The translations under genes and the position numbers were made by a program. A stretch of 54,987 nucleotides of DNA from CAJMGO01 sp900557305 (GTDB taxonomy: Bacteria > Bacillota_I > Bacilli_A > RF39 > UBA660): contig CAJMGO010000009.1 in the NCBI GenBank assembly GCA_905212975.1, positions 1 through 54,987 on the forward strand, given 5' to 3'. Shown one piece after another: positions 43,868-51,516 of this stretch. Positions within the stretch are counted from its first letter, which is position 1. Each line of letters begins with the position of its first letter. The notes below the pieces were generated by a model, which saw only the letters and a program-made list of their open reading frames with translations, was not told the DNA's origin and did not search any database.

Positions 43868-44734
43868 ATGAAAAAATTTAATAATATAATGAGGATTAGT
43901 GTAGTTACTAATTCTCTTTTATCTATTTTTAAAATTATTATGGGTTATATAGGAAAGTCATCTGCTTTAATAGCTGATGGAATACATTCTTTTAGTGATT
44001 TACTTACTGATTTTTTTGCTATGATAGGTAATTATATAGCAGGAAAGCCTGCAGATAAAAAACATCCTTTTGGACATGGAAGACTTGAATATATTACTTC
44101 TTGTGGTATAGGATTGGTTGTACTTATAATTGGTTTTTCTTTGATAAAAAAGAGTATGAGTAGCTCTATTTGTATACCTAGTTTATTGGTTATTGTAGTT
44201 AGTTTTATTACTATTTTGTTTAAATATTTTTTATCTTTTTATTTAATTAAAATGGGTAAAATTTATAATAATAATATATTAATATCTAGTGGTAGAGAAA
44301 GTAGGGCTGATGTTTATAGTTCTATTGTTGTACTTATATCAAGTATATTGGTACAGTTTTCAAATAAGATAAATATATTTTCTTATTCTGATGTTGTAGC
44401 AACTATAATAGTAGGTATTTTTATTATAAGAACTGGCTTTTTAATTATTAAAGAAAATTTAAGTGTTTTGATAGGTGAGCAAGAAAGTAATAGTGATATT
44501 TTAGGTGAATTAAAAAATTTTATTTTAGATGATAAGAATATATGTTCATTAGATGATTTAGTTATGATTAAATATGGAGCGTATTTTAAAATAATTATAG
44601 AAGTTAGTATGGAATCTGATTTATCATTGGAACAAGCACATAATAATGCTCATATGTTACAAAATAATATTATGAAGCAATATAAGTGGGCTAAATATAT
44701 AACGATACATATTAATCCTAAAAAAGGGGATTGA
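43868..44734 (+). CDS. Cation diffusion facilitator (metal efflux) protein
   Basis: A 288-residue CDF-family antiporter with six predicted helices and the metal-site motifs 'SSALIADGIHSFSDLLTD' (helix 2 HxxxD) and 'GRESRADVYSSIVVL' (helix 5; the residues expected as D/H are D and S/V). 'DKKHPFGHGRLEYI' is the conserved intracellular loop, and a ferredoxin-like cytoplasmic domain lies at the C-terminus. Likely exports Zn, Mn or Fe. No ribosome site is visible before the ATG at 43868; translation is probably coupled to polA, which ends 4 bases earlier. Confidence 0.88.
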   Translation: MKKFNNIMRISVVTNSLLSIFKIIMGYIGKSSALIADGIHSFSDLLTDFFAMIGNYIAGKPADKKHPFGHGRLEYITSCGIGLVVLIIGFSLIKKSMSSSICIPSLLVIVVSFITILFKYFLSFYLIKMGKIYNNNILISSGRESRADVYSSIVVLISSILVQFSNKINIFSYSDVVATIIVGIFIIRTGFLIIKENLSVLIGEQESNSDILGELKNFILDDKNICSLDDLVMIKYGAYFKIIIEVSMESDLSLEQAHNNAHMLQNNIMKQYKWAKYITIHINPKKGD

Positions 44735-44758
44735 ATTAATTTATATATGTGATATAAT
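44731..44758 (+). promoter_or_regulatory. Promoter of the T-box operon
   Basis: TTGAAT (44731-44736), 16-base spacer, TATAAT (44753-44758) with an upstream TG. Confidence 0.55.
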
Positions 44759-44767
44759 ATTTTAGAA

Positions 44768-44957
44768 AGCGATAATAAGAGAATAGTAGTAATATTATTT
44801 ATATAAAGAGATTTTATCAATGGTGGAAGATAAATTATAAATATATTATGAATCTACTCTTTAGTGGGTTTAATAAACTCCGGAGAAATCCGTTATTTTA
44901 ATTAAGATCAATTAGGATGGTACCGCAGCATTTGCTCCTATAAATTGGTCTTTTTTT
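44768..44957 (+). promoter_or_regulatory. T-box riboswitch, serine specifier
   Basis: Classic T-box leader: a long Stem I with AGTA-type internal sequence, a probable specifier TCT (Ser) at 44853-44855 followed by A, a CGGA-GAAA-TCCG hairpin (44881-44892), the conserved TGGTACCGCAG core (44918-44928), and a terminator AAGATCAATT...AATTGGTCT plus a seven-T tail. Uncharged tRNA-Ser should favour the antiterminator and switch on the HD gene and serS. The specifier agrees with serS downstream. Confidence 0.92.
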
Positions 44958-44977
44958 GTTTTGAGGTGGGTGTTGTT

Positions 44978-45481
44978 ATGTTTGGTGAATTAAATAATGA
45001 AGATATTGAATTAATAAAAAAAGAAGATGATTTAATAGATAAATCAATAATAATAGTAAATAAACTGTTTAAAGATAAGAAAGATAAAGAGGGTAAACCT
45101 TATATTAATCATTTATATTATGTAATGAATAGTTTTTCTACTTATAAAGAAAAAGTTGTTGGATTAATGCATGATACTATAGAAGATACATCTATGTCTT
45201 TATTTGGGTTAATGAGATTAGGCTATCCGGTTGATATATTAAAATCAATTAATTTATTAACTCATTATAAAGGAGTTCCATATGATAAATATATTGATAT
45301 TTTACTTAATAGTGGTGATATTACTGCTATAAAAGTTAAATATGCAGATATGACTCATAATTTAAATGAGGAAAGACTTGCTGCATTACCAATTGATATT
45401 AAAGAAAGATTGTTAAAAAAATATAGTGAACCTTATAAAAAACTTACTAAAAGAATAGAAAAAATAGGAAAGGAAAATTAA
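44978..45481 (+). CDS. RSH-type HD hydrolase (small alarmone hydrolase-like)
   Basis: A 167-residue stand-alone HD-domain protein resembling the hydrolase half of RelA/SpoT and Mesh1-like enzymes. 'YINHLYYV' gives the first His, H65-D66-x-x-E69-D70 is the HD...ED motif, and 'VKYADMTHNL' supplies the distal Asp/Asn. No synthetase domain is present. It may hydrolyse (p)ppGpp or a related nucleotide. ATG at 44978 follows GAGGTGG; an upstream in-frame GTG lies in the T-box terminator tail and is rejected. It lies directly after the T-box and one base before serS, so serine starvation should induce it. Substrate is inferred only. Confidence 0.78.
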   Translation: MFGELNNEDIELIKKEDDLIDKSIIIVNKLFKDKKDKEGKPYINHLYYVMNSFSTYKEKVVGLMHDTIEDTSMSLFGLMRLGYPVDILKSINLLTHYKGVPYDKYIDILLNSGDITAIKVKYADMTHNLNEERLAALPIDIKERLLKKYSEPYKKLTKRIEKIGKEN

Positions 45482-45482
45482 T

Positions 45483-46760
45483 ATGATAGATATTAAATTA
45501 ATAAGAGAAAATAAAGAATTAGTTTGTGAAAATATAAAGAAAAAATTTCAAGATGAAAAATTGCCATTGGTAGATGAAATTTATGATATGGACAAAAGAT
45601 TTAGAGAGGTAAAAGTTAAAGCAGATAATTTAAAAGCACTTAAAAATAAAAGTAGTGATGAGATAGGTAATCTTATGAGAACGGGTAAGAAGGATGAGGC
45701 TTTAAAAATAAAAGAAGAAATTATTTCATATTCTAAGGAAATAGAATCTTTAGAGAAAGAAGAGGAAGAGTTAACTCAAAATATTAAAGAAAAAATGATG
45801 GTTATACCTAATATTATTGATGATACTGTTCCAATTGGGCCAGATGATTCTTATAATCAAGAAATAGAAAAGTTTGGAGAACCAATTGTACCAGATTATG
45901 AAATACCTCATCATGCTGATATTATTGAAAAATTGGGATGTTTAGATAAAGAATCAGCAGGTAGAACAAGTGGTAATGGATTTTATTATTTAATGGGTGA
46001 TATTGCTCGTCTTCATGAAGCGACTTTAGCATATGCACGTGATTTTATGATAAATAAAGGATTTAAATACTGTATTCCTCCTTTTATGATTAGGAGTGAT
46101 GTTGTAACTGGTGTTATGAGTTTTGCTGAAATGGATGCTATGATGTATAAAATTGAGGGTGAAGATTTATATTTAATAGGTACAAGTGAACATTCTATGA
46201 TAGGTAAATTTAAAGGTCAATTAATTGATGAAAAAGAATTACCTATAGCTATGACTTCTTATTCTCCTTGCTTTAGAAAAGAAGTTGGATCTCATGGTAT
46301 AGAGGAAAGAGGTCTTTATAGAGTTCATCAATTTGAAAAGCAAGAAATGGTTGTATTATGTAAACCAGAGGAAGCAATGGACTGGTATAATAAAATGTGG
46401 TCTTATACTGTAGAGTTTTTTAGAAGTATGGATGTACCTGTTAGAACTCTTGAATGCTGTAGTGGTGATTTAGCTGATTTAAAAGTTAAATCTTGTGATG
46501 TGGAAGCTTGGAGTCCAAGACAAAAGAAGTATTTTGAAGTAGGTAGTTGTTCTACTTTAGGAGATGCTCAAGCTAGAAGACTTGGTATTAGAATGAGAAC
46601 AGATGAAGGTAATAAGTATTTATCTACTTTAAATAATACAGTTATAGCAAGTCCTAGATCTCTTATTGCAATAATTGAAAATAATTATATGCGTGATGGA
46701 AGTATTAGAGTACCAGAAGTATTAAGACCTTATATGGGTGGATTAGAGGTAATAAAATAA
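45483..46760 (+). CDS. serS: Seryl-tRNA synthetase
   Basis: A 425-residue class II aminoacyl-tRNA synthetase. It has an N-terminal tRNA-binding coiled coil (about 30-105), motif 2 'SPCFRKEVGSHGIEERGLYRVHQFEKQEM', 'GTSEHSMIGKF', and motif 3 'TLNNTVIASPRSLIAIIENN' with the ATP-binding Arg. The gene follows the HD hydrolase after one base and is the expected target of the serine T-box upstream. AGGAAAATTAAT precedes the ATG. Confidence 0.97.
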   Translation: MIDIKLIRENKELVCENIKKKFQDEKLPLVDEIYDMDKRFREVKVKADNLKALKNKSSDEIGNLMRTGKKDEALKIKEEIISYSKEIESLEKEEEELTQNIKEKMMVIPNIIDDTVPIGPDDSYNQEIEKFGEPIVPDYEIPHHADIIEKLGCLDKESAGRTSGNGFYYLMGDIARLHEATLAYARDFMINKGFKYCIPPFMIRSDVVTGVMSFAEMDAMMYKIEGEDLYLIGTSEHSMIGKFKGQLIDEKELPIAMTSYSPCFRKEVGSHGIEERGLYRVHQFEKQEMVVLCKPEEAMDWYNKMWSYTVEFFRSMDVPVRTLECCSGDLADLKVKSCDVEAWSPRQKKYFEVGSCSTLGDAQARRLGIRMRTDEGNKYLSTLNNTVIASPRSLIAIIENNYMRDGSIRVPEVLRPYMGGLEVIK

Positions 46761-46780
46761 TGATTTTATTATCTTTTTTT
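46749..46780 (+). terminator. serS terminator
   Basis: GGTAATAAAAT/ATTTTATTATC across the stop codon, then seven Ts; TGtTAAAAT (46782-46790) follows as the thyA -10. Confidence 0.7.
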
Positions 46781-46808
46781 ATGTTAAAATATATATGGAG
46801 GTAATAAT

Positions 46809-47660
46809 ATGACTAAAGGAGATATGTATACAAAACAAATTTTAAATAGAATATTAGAAGAGGGTACACTTAATAAAAATCCAAGGACTCACTATAAAGA
46901 TGGTACACCAGCATACGCTATGAGTGTAAATCATGGAATGTGTGAATATGATTTAACTAAGGGTGAATCTCCTCTTATTACATTAAGACCAATAGCTTGT
47001 AAATCAGCAATAGGTGAGATTTTATGGATTTATCAAGATCAATCTACTGATTTAGATTTATTGAAAGAAAAATATAATGTTACTTGGTGGGATGAATGGG
47101 ATATTGGAGATAGAACTATAGGTTCTACATATGGTAAAATAGTTAAAGATTATGATTTGATGAATAAATTACTGGATGGTTTAAGAAATAATCCTGATAG
47201 TCGCTATCACATAATTGATTTATGGCAGGAAGAGGAATTTTCTAAAAAACATGGTTTAAAACCTTGTGCATTTTTAACTCAATGGAATGTAAGATATGGT
47301 AAGGATGGAAATACTTATCTTGATATGTGTTTAACTCAAAGATCTAGTGATTTTCAAACAGCTGGTTGTATTAATCAAGTTCAATATTTAAGTTTACTTT
47401 ATATGGTTGCTGCTCATGTTCATATGAAACCAGGAAGATTTACGTGGTTTTATAATAATATTCAGATTTATGATAGGCATTTAGATCAAGCTCGTGAGTT
47501 GATAAGTAGAGATTCAGTTCCTTGTAATCCTCATATTGAATTAAATCCTGATATAGATAATTTTTATGATTTTACTTTGAATGATATTAAAATTGTAGAT
47601 TATCCAGTTCAGAAAATTAAAGAGAAAAATAAACAATTAAAGTTTGAAATAGCAATTTAA
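46809..47660 (+). CDS. thyA: Thymidylate synthase
   Basis: A 283-residue folate-dependent dTMP synthase. The nucleophile is Cys153 in 'KPCAFLTQWNVR', followed by 'LTQRSSDFQTAGCINQVQY' (the usual 'QRSxDxxxGxPxN' with C in place of P) and the closing 'FYNNIQIYDRH'. 'PCAFLTQW' instead of 'PCHxxFQF' places it in a less common branch. GGAGG lies 7 bases before the ATG. No dihydrofolate reductase gene is adjacent. A terminator follows at 47661. Confidence 0.93.
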   Translation: MTKGDMYTKQILNRILEEGTLNKNPRTHYKDGTPAYAMSVNHGMCEYDLTKGESPLITLRPIACKSAIGEILWIYQDQSTDLDLLKEKYNVTWWDEWDIGDRTIGSTYGKIVKDYDLMNKLLDGLRNNPDSRYHIIDLWQEEEFSKKHGLKPCAFLTQWNVRYGKDGNTYLDMCLTQRSSDFQTAGCINQVQYLSLLYMVAAHVHMKPGRFTWFYNNIQIYDRHLDQARELISRDSVPCNPHIELNPDIDNFYDFTLNDIKIVDYPVQKIKEKNKQLKFEIAI

Positions 47661-47685
47661 AAAGTCTTCATTTGAAGACTTTTTC
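47661..47685. terminator. Bidirectional terminator after thyA
   Basis: AAAGTCTTC-ATTT-GAAGACTTT with Ts; on the minus strand it forms the end of the small ORF at 47668-47826. Confidence 0.85.
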
Positions 47686-47826
47686 ATCACGACTCATTAT
47701 ATTTTTGATTATTATTATACAAATATTTATAATATTTATTTTTGTAAATATATTTATTATTTGTATTATGTCTATAATAGAAATAATGAGATTATGATGA
47801 ATTTTAATTATTTTTTTTATTTTCAT
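47668..47826 (-). CDS. Small Ile/Lys-rich hydrophobic peptide ORF
   Basis: A 52-residue frame (MKIKKIIKIHHNLIISII...) that is mostly isoleucine, with a basic head and a polar MSRDEKVFK tail. AGAAAGGTGAG lies 6 bases before the ATG. Such a composition is expected from AT-rich noncoding DNA, but the ribosome site and clean end in a terminator support translation. It could be a membrane peptide of the type I toxin class; nothing more can be said. Confidence 0.35.
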   Translation of the reverse strand: MKIKKIIKIHHNLIISIIDIIQIINIFTKINIINICIIIIKNIMSRDEKVFK

Positions 47827-47847
47827 ATTTCTCACCTTTCTTTTATA

Positions 47848-47905
47848 GGCAAGGTAACTTATATATTAAGGCAAAGTGTATAAATTATCTTGCCTTTTTT
47901 TATTT
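47848..47905 (+). promoter_or_regulatory. Competing hairpins with a strong terminator tail
   Basis: On the plus strand AGGCAAG (47848) and AAGGCAAAG (47869) can each pair with CTTGCCTT (47889-47896), which is followed by a T-tract. The outer pairing extends through GTAACTTATA/TATAAATTAT with one mismatch. Mutually exclusive stems of this form occur in attenuators and in structured small RNAs. No upstream plus-strand gene is left unterminated, so the transcript it would end is unknown. Confidence 0.4.
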
Positions 47906-47918
47906 TATCCAAGATCAT
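47859..47918 (-). CDS. Tiny ORF of 19 codons
   Basis: MILDKIKKGKIIYTLCLNI, preceded by AGAAAGGACG 9-10 bases upstream. It runs through the competing-hairpin region, so it could act as a leader peptide for the 52-residue ORF behind it. Too short to assign. Confidence 0.25.
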   Translation of the reverse strand: MILDKIKKGKIIYTLCLNI

Positions 47919-47952
47919 TTACACACGTCCTTTCTTTTTATGATAATGGATA

Positions 47953-48021
47953 TTAATCCAAACTTACTTGACATGATTGCATGTTTATAAGTATTGAATT
48001 TTTATATGTAGTTTTTTTCAT
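47953..48021 (-). CDS. Tiny ORF of 22 codons
   Basis: A frame starting MKKTTYKNSILINMQ, preceded by AGAAAGGAGG at 10 bases; an ATG at 48030 is also possible but touches the ribosome site. First of three tandem tiny minus-strand ORFs that share this AGAAAGG-style site. Function unknown. Confidence 0.3.
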   Translation of the reverse strand: MKKTTYKNSILINMQSCQVSLD

Positions 48022-48151
48022 TTCAATCATGCCTCCTTTCTAATTACTACGGATTAATTTTATATTATTAAAAAAATATATTTCAATATTTACTACAAGA
48101 ATTGTTTAAATATTTGTAATTATTGTAGATAATGATAAAACAACAAAAATA
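48022..48151. other. AT-rich gap
   Basis: Apart from the ribosome site of the tiny ORF at 48031-48040, nothing clear is seen: no tRNA, no coding frame with a ribosome site and no strong hairpin until the terminator at 48152. Confidence 0.4.
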
Positions 48152-48183
48152 AACCTACCTTATTTGTTATGAGTAGGTAGGCT
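48152..48183 (-). terminator. Terminator of the 159-residue protein gene
   Basis: Minus-strand CCTACCT...AGGTAGG (7 bp) around the stop codon, followed by TTTATTTTT. Confidence 0.6.
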
Positions 48184-48639
48184 TTTTGTAAGAATTTTTT
48201 TATCTTTTTGTTCATTTATATGATTTAAACCAATATTTATTAGTTCTTGTTCAATTTGTTCTTCTATATAATCGCTATTATTAAAACAAGTATTTATATA
48301 ATGATATCCCATTTCATCTACTATATGGTAATTTTTTATATCTTGTGGGTAAATTAATCCAGCAACATCATAGTAATAATTTCCAATTTTAGTAACAACA
48401 TGTTCACTCGAATAATATTGTGTCGCATCTTCTTTAAATATATTATATAAAACTCTTGAATATGATGCACAGTGCTCATTTAGATAATATTCATAAGGAC
48501 TATAAGGTATATCATTATTAGATACTGGTATATTTAGTTTTTCTAATAATTCATTTTGATATTTATTATATAAATTACTAAAGTTATCGTTTAATAAATT
48601 TATTATTGATAATACTTCTGATATTGTTATTTCATTCAT
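48160..48639 (-). CDS. Hypothetical protein with Cys-His-Asp pattern
   Basis: A 159-residue soluble protein of unknown family. C57 ('EHCASYSRVLYNIF'), H80 ('SSEHVVTKIG') and D91 ('YYYDVAG') are spaced as in papain-like/transglutaminase-fold domains, where a Cys-containing helix is followed by His and Asp strands. This suggests a small cysteine protease or acyl-transfer fold, but by motif alone. GAAAGGAG lies 6 bases before the ATG. It is the only mid-sized gene of the minus-strand island between thyA and murF, and its ribosome site matches the style of the mobile-element genes. Confidence 0.5.
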   Translation of the reverse strand: MNEITISEVLSIINLLNDNFSNLYNKYQNELLEKLNIPVSNNDIPYSPYEYYLNEHCASYSRVLYNIFKEDATQYYSSEHVVTKIGNYYYDVAGLIYPQDIKNYHIVDEMGYHYINTCFNNSDYIEEQIEQELINIGLNHINEQKDKKILTKSLPTHNK

Positions 48640-48754
48640 AATACTTCTCCTTTCAGTTAAATATTATAATAAAATTCTTTTGTTTTTGCAACTATATAAA
48701 TTGTATATCATATAATTTTATGATATTATAATTTGTAGCTTTAAGGGGGATATT

Positions 48755-50134
48755 ATGAAAATAGTTGTGAATAAGATAGTTGAATTATGTAATGGTAAAC
48801 TTTTATGCGGTGATGGAAATGTTATTTTAAAAAAATTAGTAATTGATACTAGGATGTTAGAATATGGGGATACTTTTGTTGGGATAAAAGGAGAAAATTA
48901 TAATGGTAATGATTTTTTATATGATGCAGTAGAAAAGGGTGCTAATTGTGTTATATTGGATGAAAATAAGGATATAACTGATATTCGTATACCTGTTATT
49001 TTAGTTTCGGATAGTAGTAAGGCTTTGGGTATAATTGCTTCTTATATAAGGAATAATTCTGATTCTATTTTTATAGGTGTTACTGGAAGTGTTGGAAAAA
49101 CAAGTACTCGTGATATGATTTATAGTGTTTTAAAAGAATCGTATCCTACTTTAAAAACAGAAAATAATTATAATAATAATATTGGTCTTCCTTTAACTAT
49201 CTCTAAGTTATGTGATGAGAGGTTTGCTGTAATAGAAATGGGAATGAATCATTTAGGGGAAATTTCTTATTTATCTAATATTGTTAAACCTAATATTGGA
49301 GTTATTACTAATGTTGGAACGGCTCATATTGGAATACTTGGTAGTAGAGAAAATATATTAAAGGCAAAACTTGAAATATTAGATGGAATGGATGATAGTA
49401 GTACACTTATAATTAATAATGATAATGATTTACTTCATGATTATTATTTAAATAATGATAATAAAAAAAATATTATAACTATTGGTATTGATAATGATAG
49501 TGATTATAAAGCTATAAATATAAATGAAAATGATAATAATTCCGAGTTTGATGTTGTGTTTAAAAATCAAACTATTCATATATTATGCCCTATACCAGGT
49601 CGTGCATATATATATAATTCTTTATGCGCTATAGCAGTTGGTTCTATTTTATCTATTGATAATAATAAAATAATAGATGGAATTAAAAATATACATCTTA
49701 CTAAGAATAGACTTGAATTTATTAATTTAAAAAATGATATAAAAATAATAAATGGTATATATAATGCTAGTGTAGATTCTATGAAAGCTAGTATAGAGGT
49801 TCTAAAAAATCAAACTTGTAATAGAAAAATTGCAGTACTTGGTGATATGTTAGAACTTGGTTGTTATTCAAAAGAGCTTCATCAAGGAATAGGAAGATTT
49901 GTATATGAAAATAATATTGATGTTTTGATAACTGTTGGTCGTGATTCTTCTTATATATCAAGTGAAGCAATAAAATGTGGTATGAATAAGAATAATGTAT
50001 ATACATTAAGTAATAATAATGATGCAATAAGTATATTAAATAACATTATGTTACCAGGAGATGCAATTTTGCTTAAGGCTTCAAATGGTTTACATTTTAA
50101 AGAAATATTAAATGAAATAATAAAGGGTTCTTAA
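48755..50134 (+). CDS. murF: UDP-N-acetylmuramoyl-tripeptide--D-alanyl-D-alanine ligase
   Basis: A 459-residue Mur ligase that adds D-Ala-D-Ala to the peptidoglycan precursor. It has an N-terminal MurF-type domain ('VIDTRMLEYGDTFVGIKGENYNG'), ATP-binding 'GVTGSVGKTSTRDMI' (from about residue 108), 'IEMGMNHLGEI', 'NVGTAHIG' and C-terminal 'VLGDMLELG'. 'NGIYNASVDSMKASIEVL' is the usual 'DxYNANPxSM' with N-A-S. AAGGGGG lies 6 bases before the ATG. It opens the murF-murL-murD-ogg run, though a terminator separates it from the rest. Confidence 0.95.
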   Translation: MKIVVNKIVELCNGKLLCGDGNVILKKLVIDTRMLEYGDTFVGIKGENYNGNDFLYDAVEKGANCVILDENKDITDIRIPVILVSDSSKALGIIASYIRNNSDSIFIGVTGSVGKTSTRDMIYSVLKESYPTLKTENNYNNNIGLPLTISKLCDERFAVIEMGMNHLGEISYLSNIVKPNIGVITNVGTAHIGILGSRENILKAKLEILDGMDDSSTLIINNDNDLLHDYYLNNDNKKNIITIGIDNDSDYKAININENDNNSEFDVVFKNQTIHILCPIPGRAYIYNSLCAIAVGSILSIDNNKIIDGIKNIHLTKNRLEFINLKNDIKIINGIYNASVDSMKASIEVLKNQTCNRKIAVLGDMLELGCYSKELHQGIGRFVYENNIDVLITVGRDSSYISSEAIKCGMNKNNVYTLSNNNDAISILNNIMLPGDAILLKASNGLHFKEILNEIIKGS

Positions 50135-50147
50135 AGAATCTTTTTAT
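50122..50147 (+). terminator. murF terminator
   Basis: Stem of about 9 bp with G-U wobbles around the murF stop (GGTTC-TTAAA-GAATC core) and a T-run. Confidence 0.6.
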
Positions 50148-50150
50148 TTA

Positions 50151-50159
50151 TGTTATAAT
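50151..50159 (+). promoter_or_regulatory. Extended -10 promoter of the murL-like gene
   Basis: TGtTATAAT, 16 bases before the ATG at 50176, just after the murF terminator. Confidence 0.6.
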
Positions 50160-50175
50160 TTATGTAGGTGATATT

Positions 50176-51516
50176 ATGAATAATAAATTTGATTATATGA
50201 GAAAAAAATATCCTTTATTTATTTATCATAGTTTTGATATTTCTGATGATAAAGATGATTTGAAAATAGTTTATGATTTTGAAATAGAAGGACTTAGTCA
50301 TTTTAATCCTTATTTAAAAATTCCCAAAAATATAATAAAGGGAAAAATAGATAATAAATTTTTAAATAATATAGTATTTAATTTGGGGTGTGTTGAGCTT
50401 ATTAGTTATGTTAAAGCAACCTGTAGTCCTAATATAGAAATAAGAGCTGGATATTTAGATGATGAACAGATAAATTTTTATAAAAAGTTATATTTTAATG
50501 GTTTAGGAGAATTTTTGTATACTAATAATATAGAGATATATCAGATGAATTTATTTAATATAATTATTAATCATGAAAAAGAGGAACCTTATTTTATTGA
50601 TTATAGTGGTAGTGGAAATTTAATACCTGTTGGTGGTGGTAAAGACTCTTGTGTTACTTTAGAATTACTTAAAAGTATGAATAATACATGTTTTGTAATT
50701 AATCCTAAAGAAGCTAATATAAATTGTGTTAATGTATCAGAAAACCCTTATATATATATTAAAAGAGTACTTGATAAAAGATTAATTGAGTTAAATAGTC
50801 AAGGATATTTAAATGGTCATACTCCTTTTAGTGCTATAGTGGCTTTTACATCTTATTTAGTATCTTATTTAGCTGGTAAAAAATATATTATTTTATCTAA
50901 TGAAGGTAGTGCGAATGAGGCAACTGTAATAGGTACAAATATTAATCATCAGTATTCTAAAACATATGAATTCGAATGTGATTTTAATAACTATACTAAA
51001 AAATATTTATGTAAAAATATTTATTATTTTAGTTTTTTAAGGCCTTTATCTGAATTACAAATAGCTAATATATTTTCTGATTTAAAAAAATATCATTATG
51101 TATTTAGAAGTTGTAATGTTGGTAGTAAAAAAGATAATTGGGTATGGTGTTGTAATTGCGCTAAATGTTTATTTGTTTATATTGTACTTAGTCCATTTTT
51201 AAGTAGGGATGAATTAATATCTATATTTGGATGTGATTTGTATGAAAAAGAAGAGTTATTGGATACGTTTATTGAATTATTGGGATACAAAGATGCTAAA
51301 CCATTTGAATGTGTTGGAACTTATATAGAATCAAGATATGCTGTATCTCTTGTTATAAAGAAATATGGTGATGATGATCTTCCATATTTACTTAAATATT
51401 ATAAAGACCATTTTAACTTAGAGTTTACTTATGTAAATACGTATAATGAGGAAAATAATTTACCTCATGAATTTAGTGATATATTAAAAGGTGTGTTGAA
51501 GGATTATGATAGATAA
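50176..51516 (+). CDS. murL: MurL-like UDP-MurNAc-L-Ala-L-Glu epimerase
   Basis: A 446-residue protein with an N-type ATP-pyrophosphatase core: the PP-loop 'PVGGGKDSCVTLELL' (G153-S158 region) followed by 'ILSNEGSANEATVIG' and a Cys-rich 'WVWCCNCAKCLFVYIVLSPFL' segment. Size and motifs match MurL, which epimerises the terminal L-Glu of UDP-MurNAc-L-Ala-L-Glu to D-Glu using ATP. The next gene is a MurD-type ligase overlapping by 11 bases, the partner expected in the MurD2-MurL route. If right, D-Glu for the wall is made on the nucleotide precursor rather than by glutamate racemase. Assignment rests on motifs and context. Confidence 0.78.
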   Translation: MNNKFDYMRKKYPLFIYHSFDISDDKDDLKIVYDFEIEGLSHFNPYLKIPKNIIKGKIDNKFLNNIVFNLGCVELISYVKATCSPNIEIRAGYLDDEQINFYKKLYFNGLGEFLYTNNIEIYQMNLFNIIINHEKEEPYFIDYSGSGNLIPVGGGKDSCVTLELLKSMNNTCFVINPKEANINCVNVSENPYIYIKRVLDKRLIELNSQGYLNGHTPFSAIVAFTSYLVSYLAGKKYIILSNEGSANEATVIGTNINHQYSKTYEFECDFNNYTKKYLCKNIYYFSFLRPLSELQIANIFSDLKKYHYVFRSCNVGSKKDNWVWCCNCAKCLFVYIVLSPFLSRDELISIFGCDLYEKEELLDTFIELLGYKDAKPFECVGTYIESRYAVSLVIKKYGDDDLPYLLKYYKDHFNLEFTYVNTYNEENNLPHEFSDILKGVLKDYDR

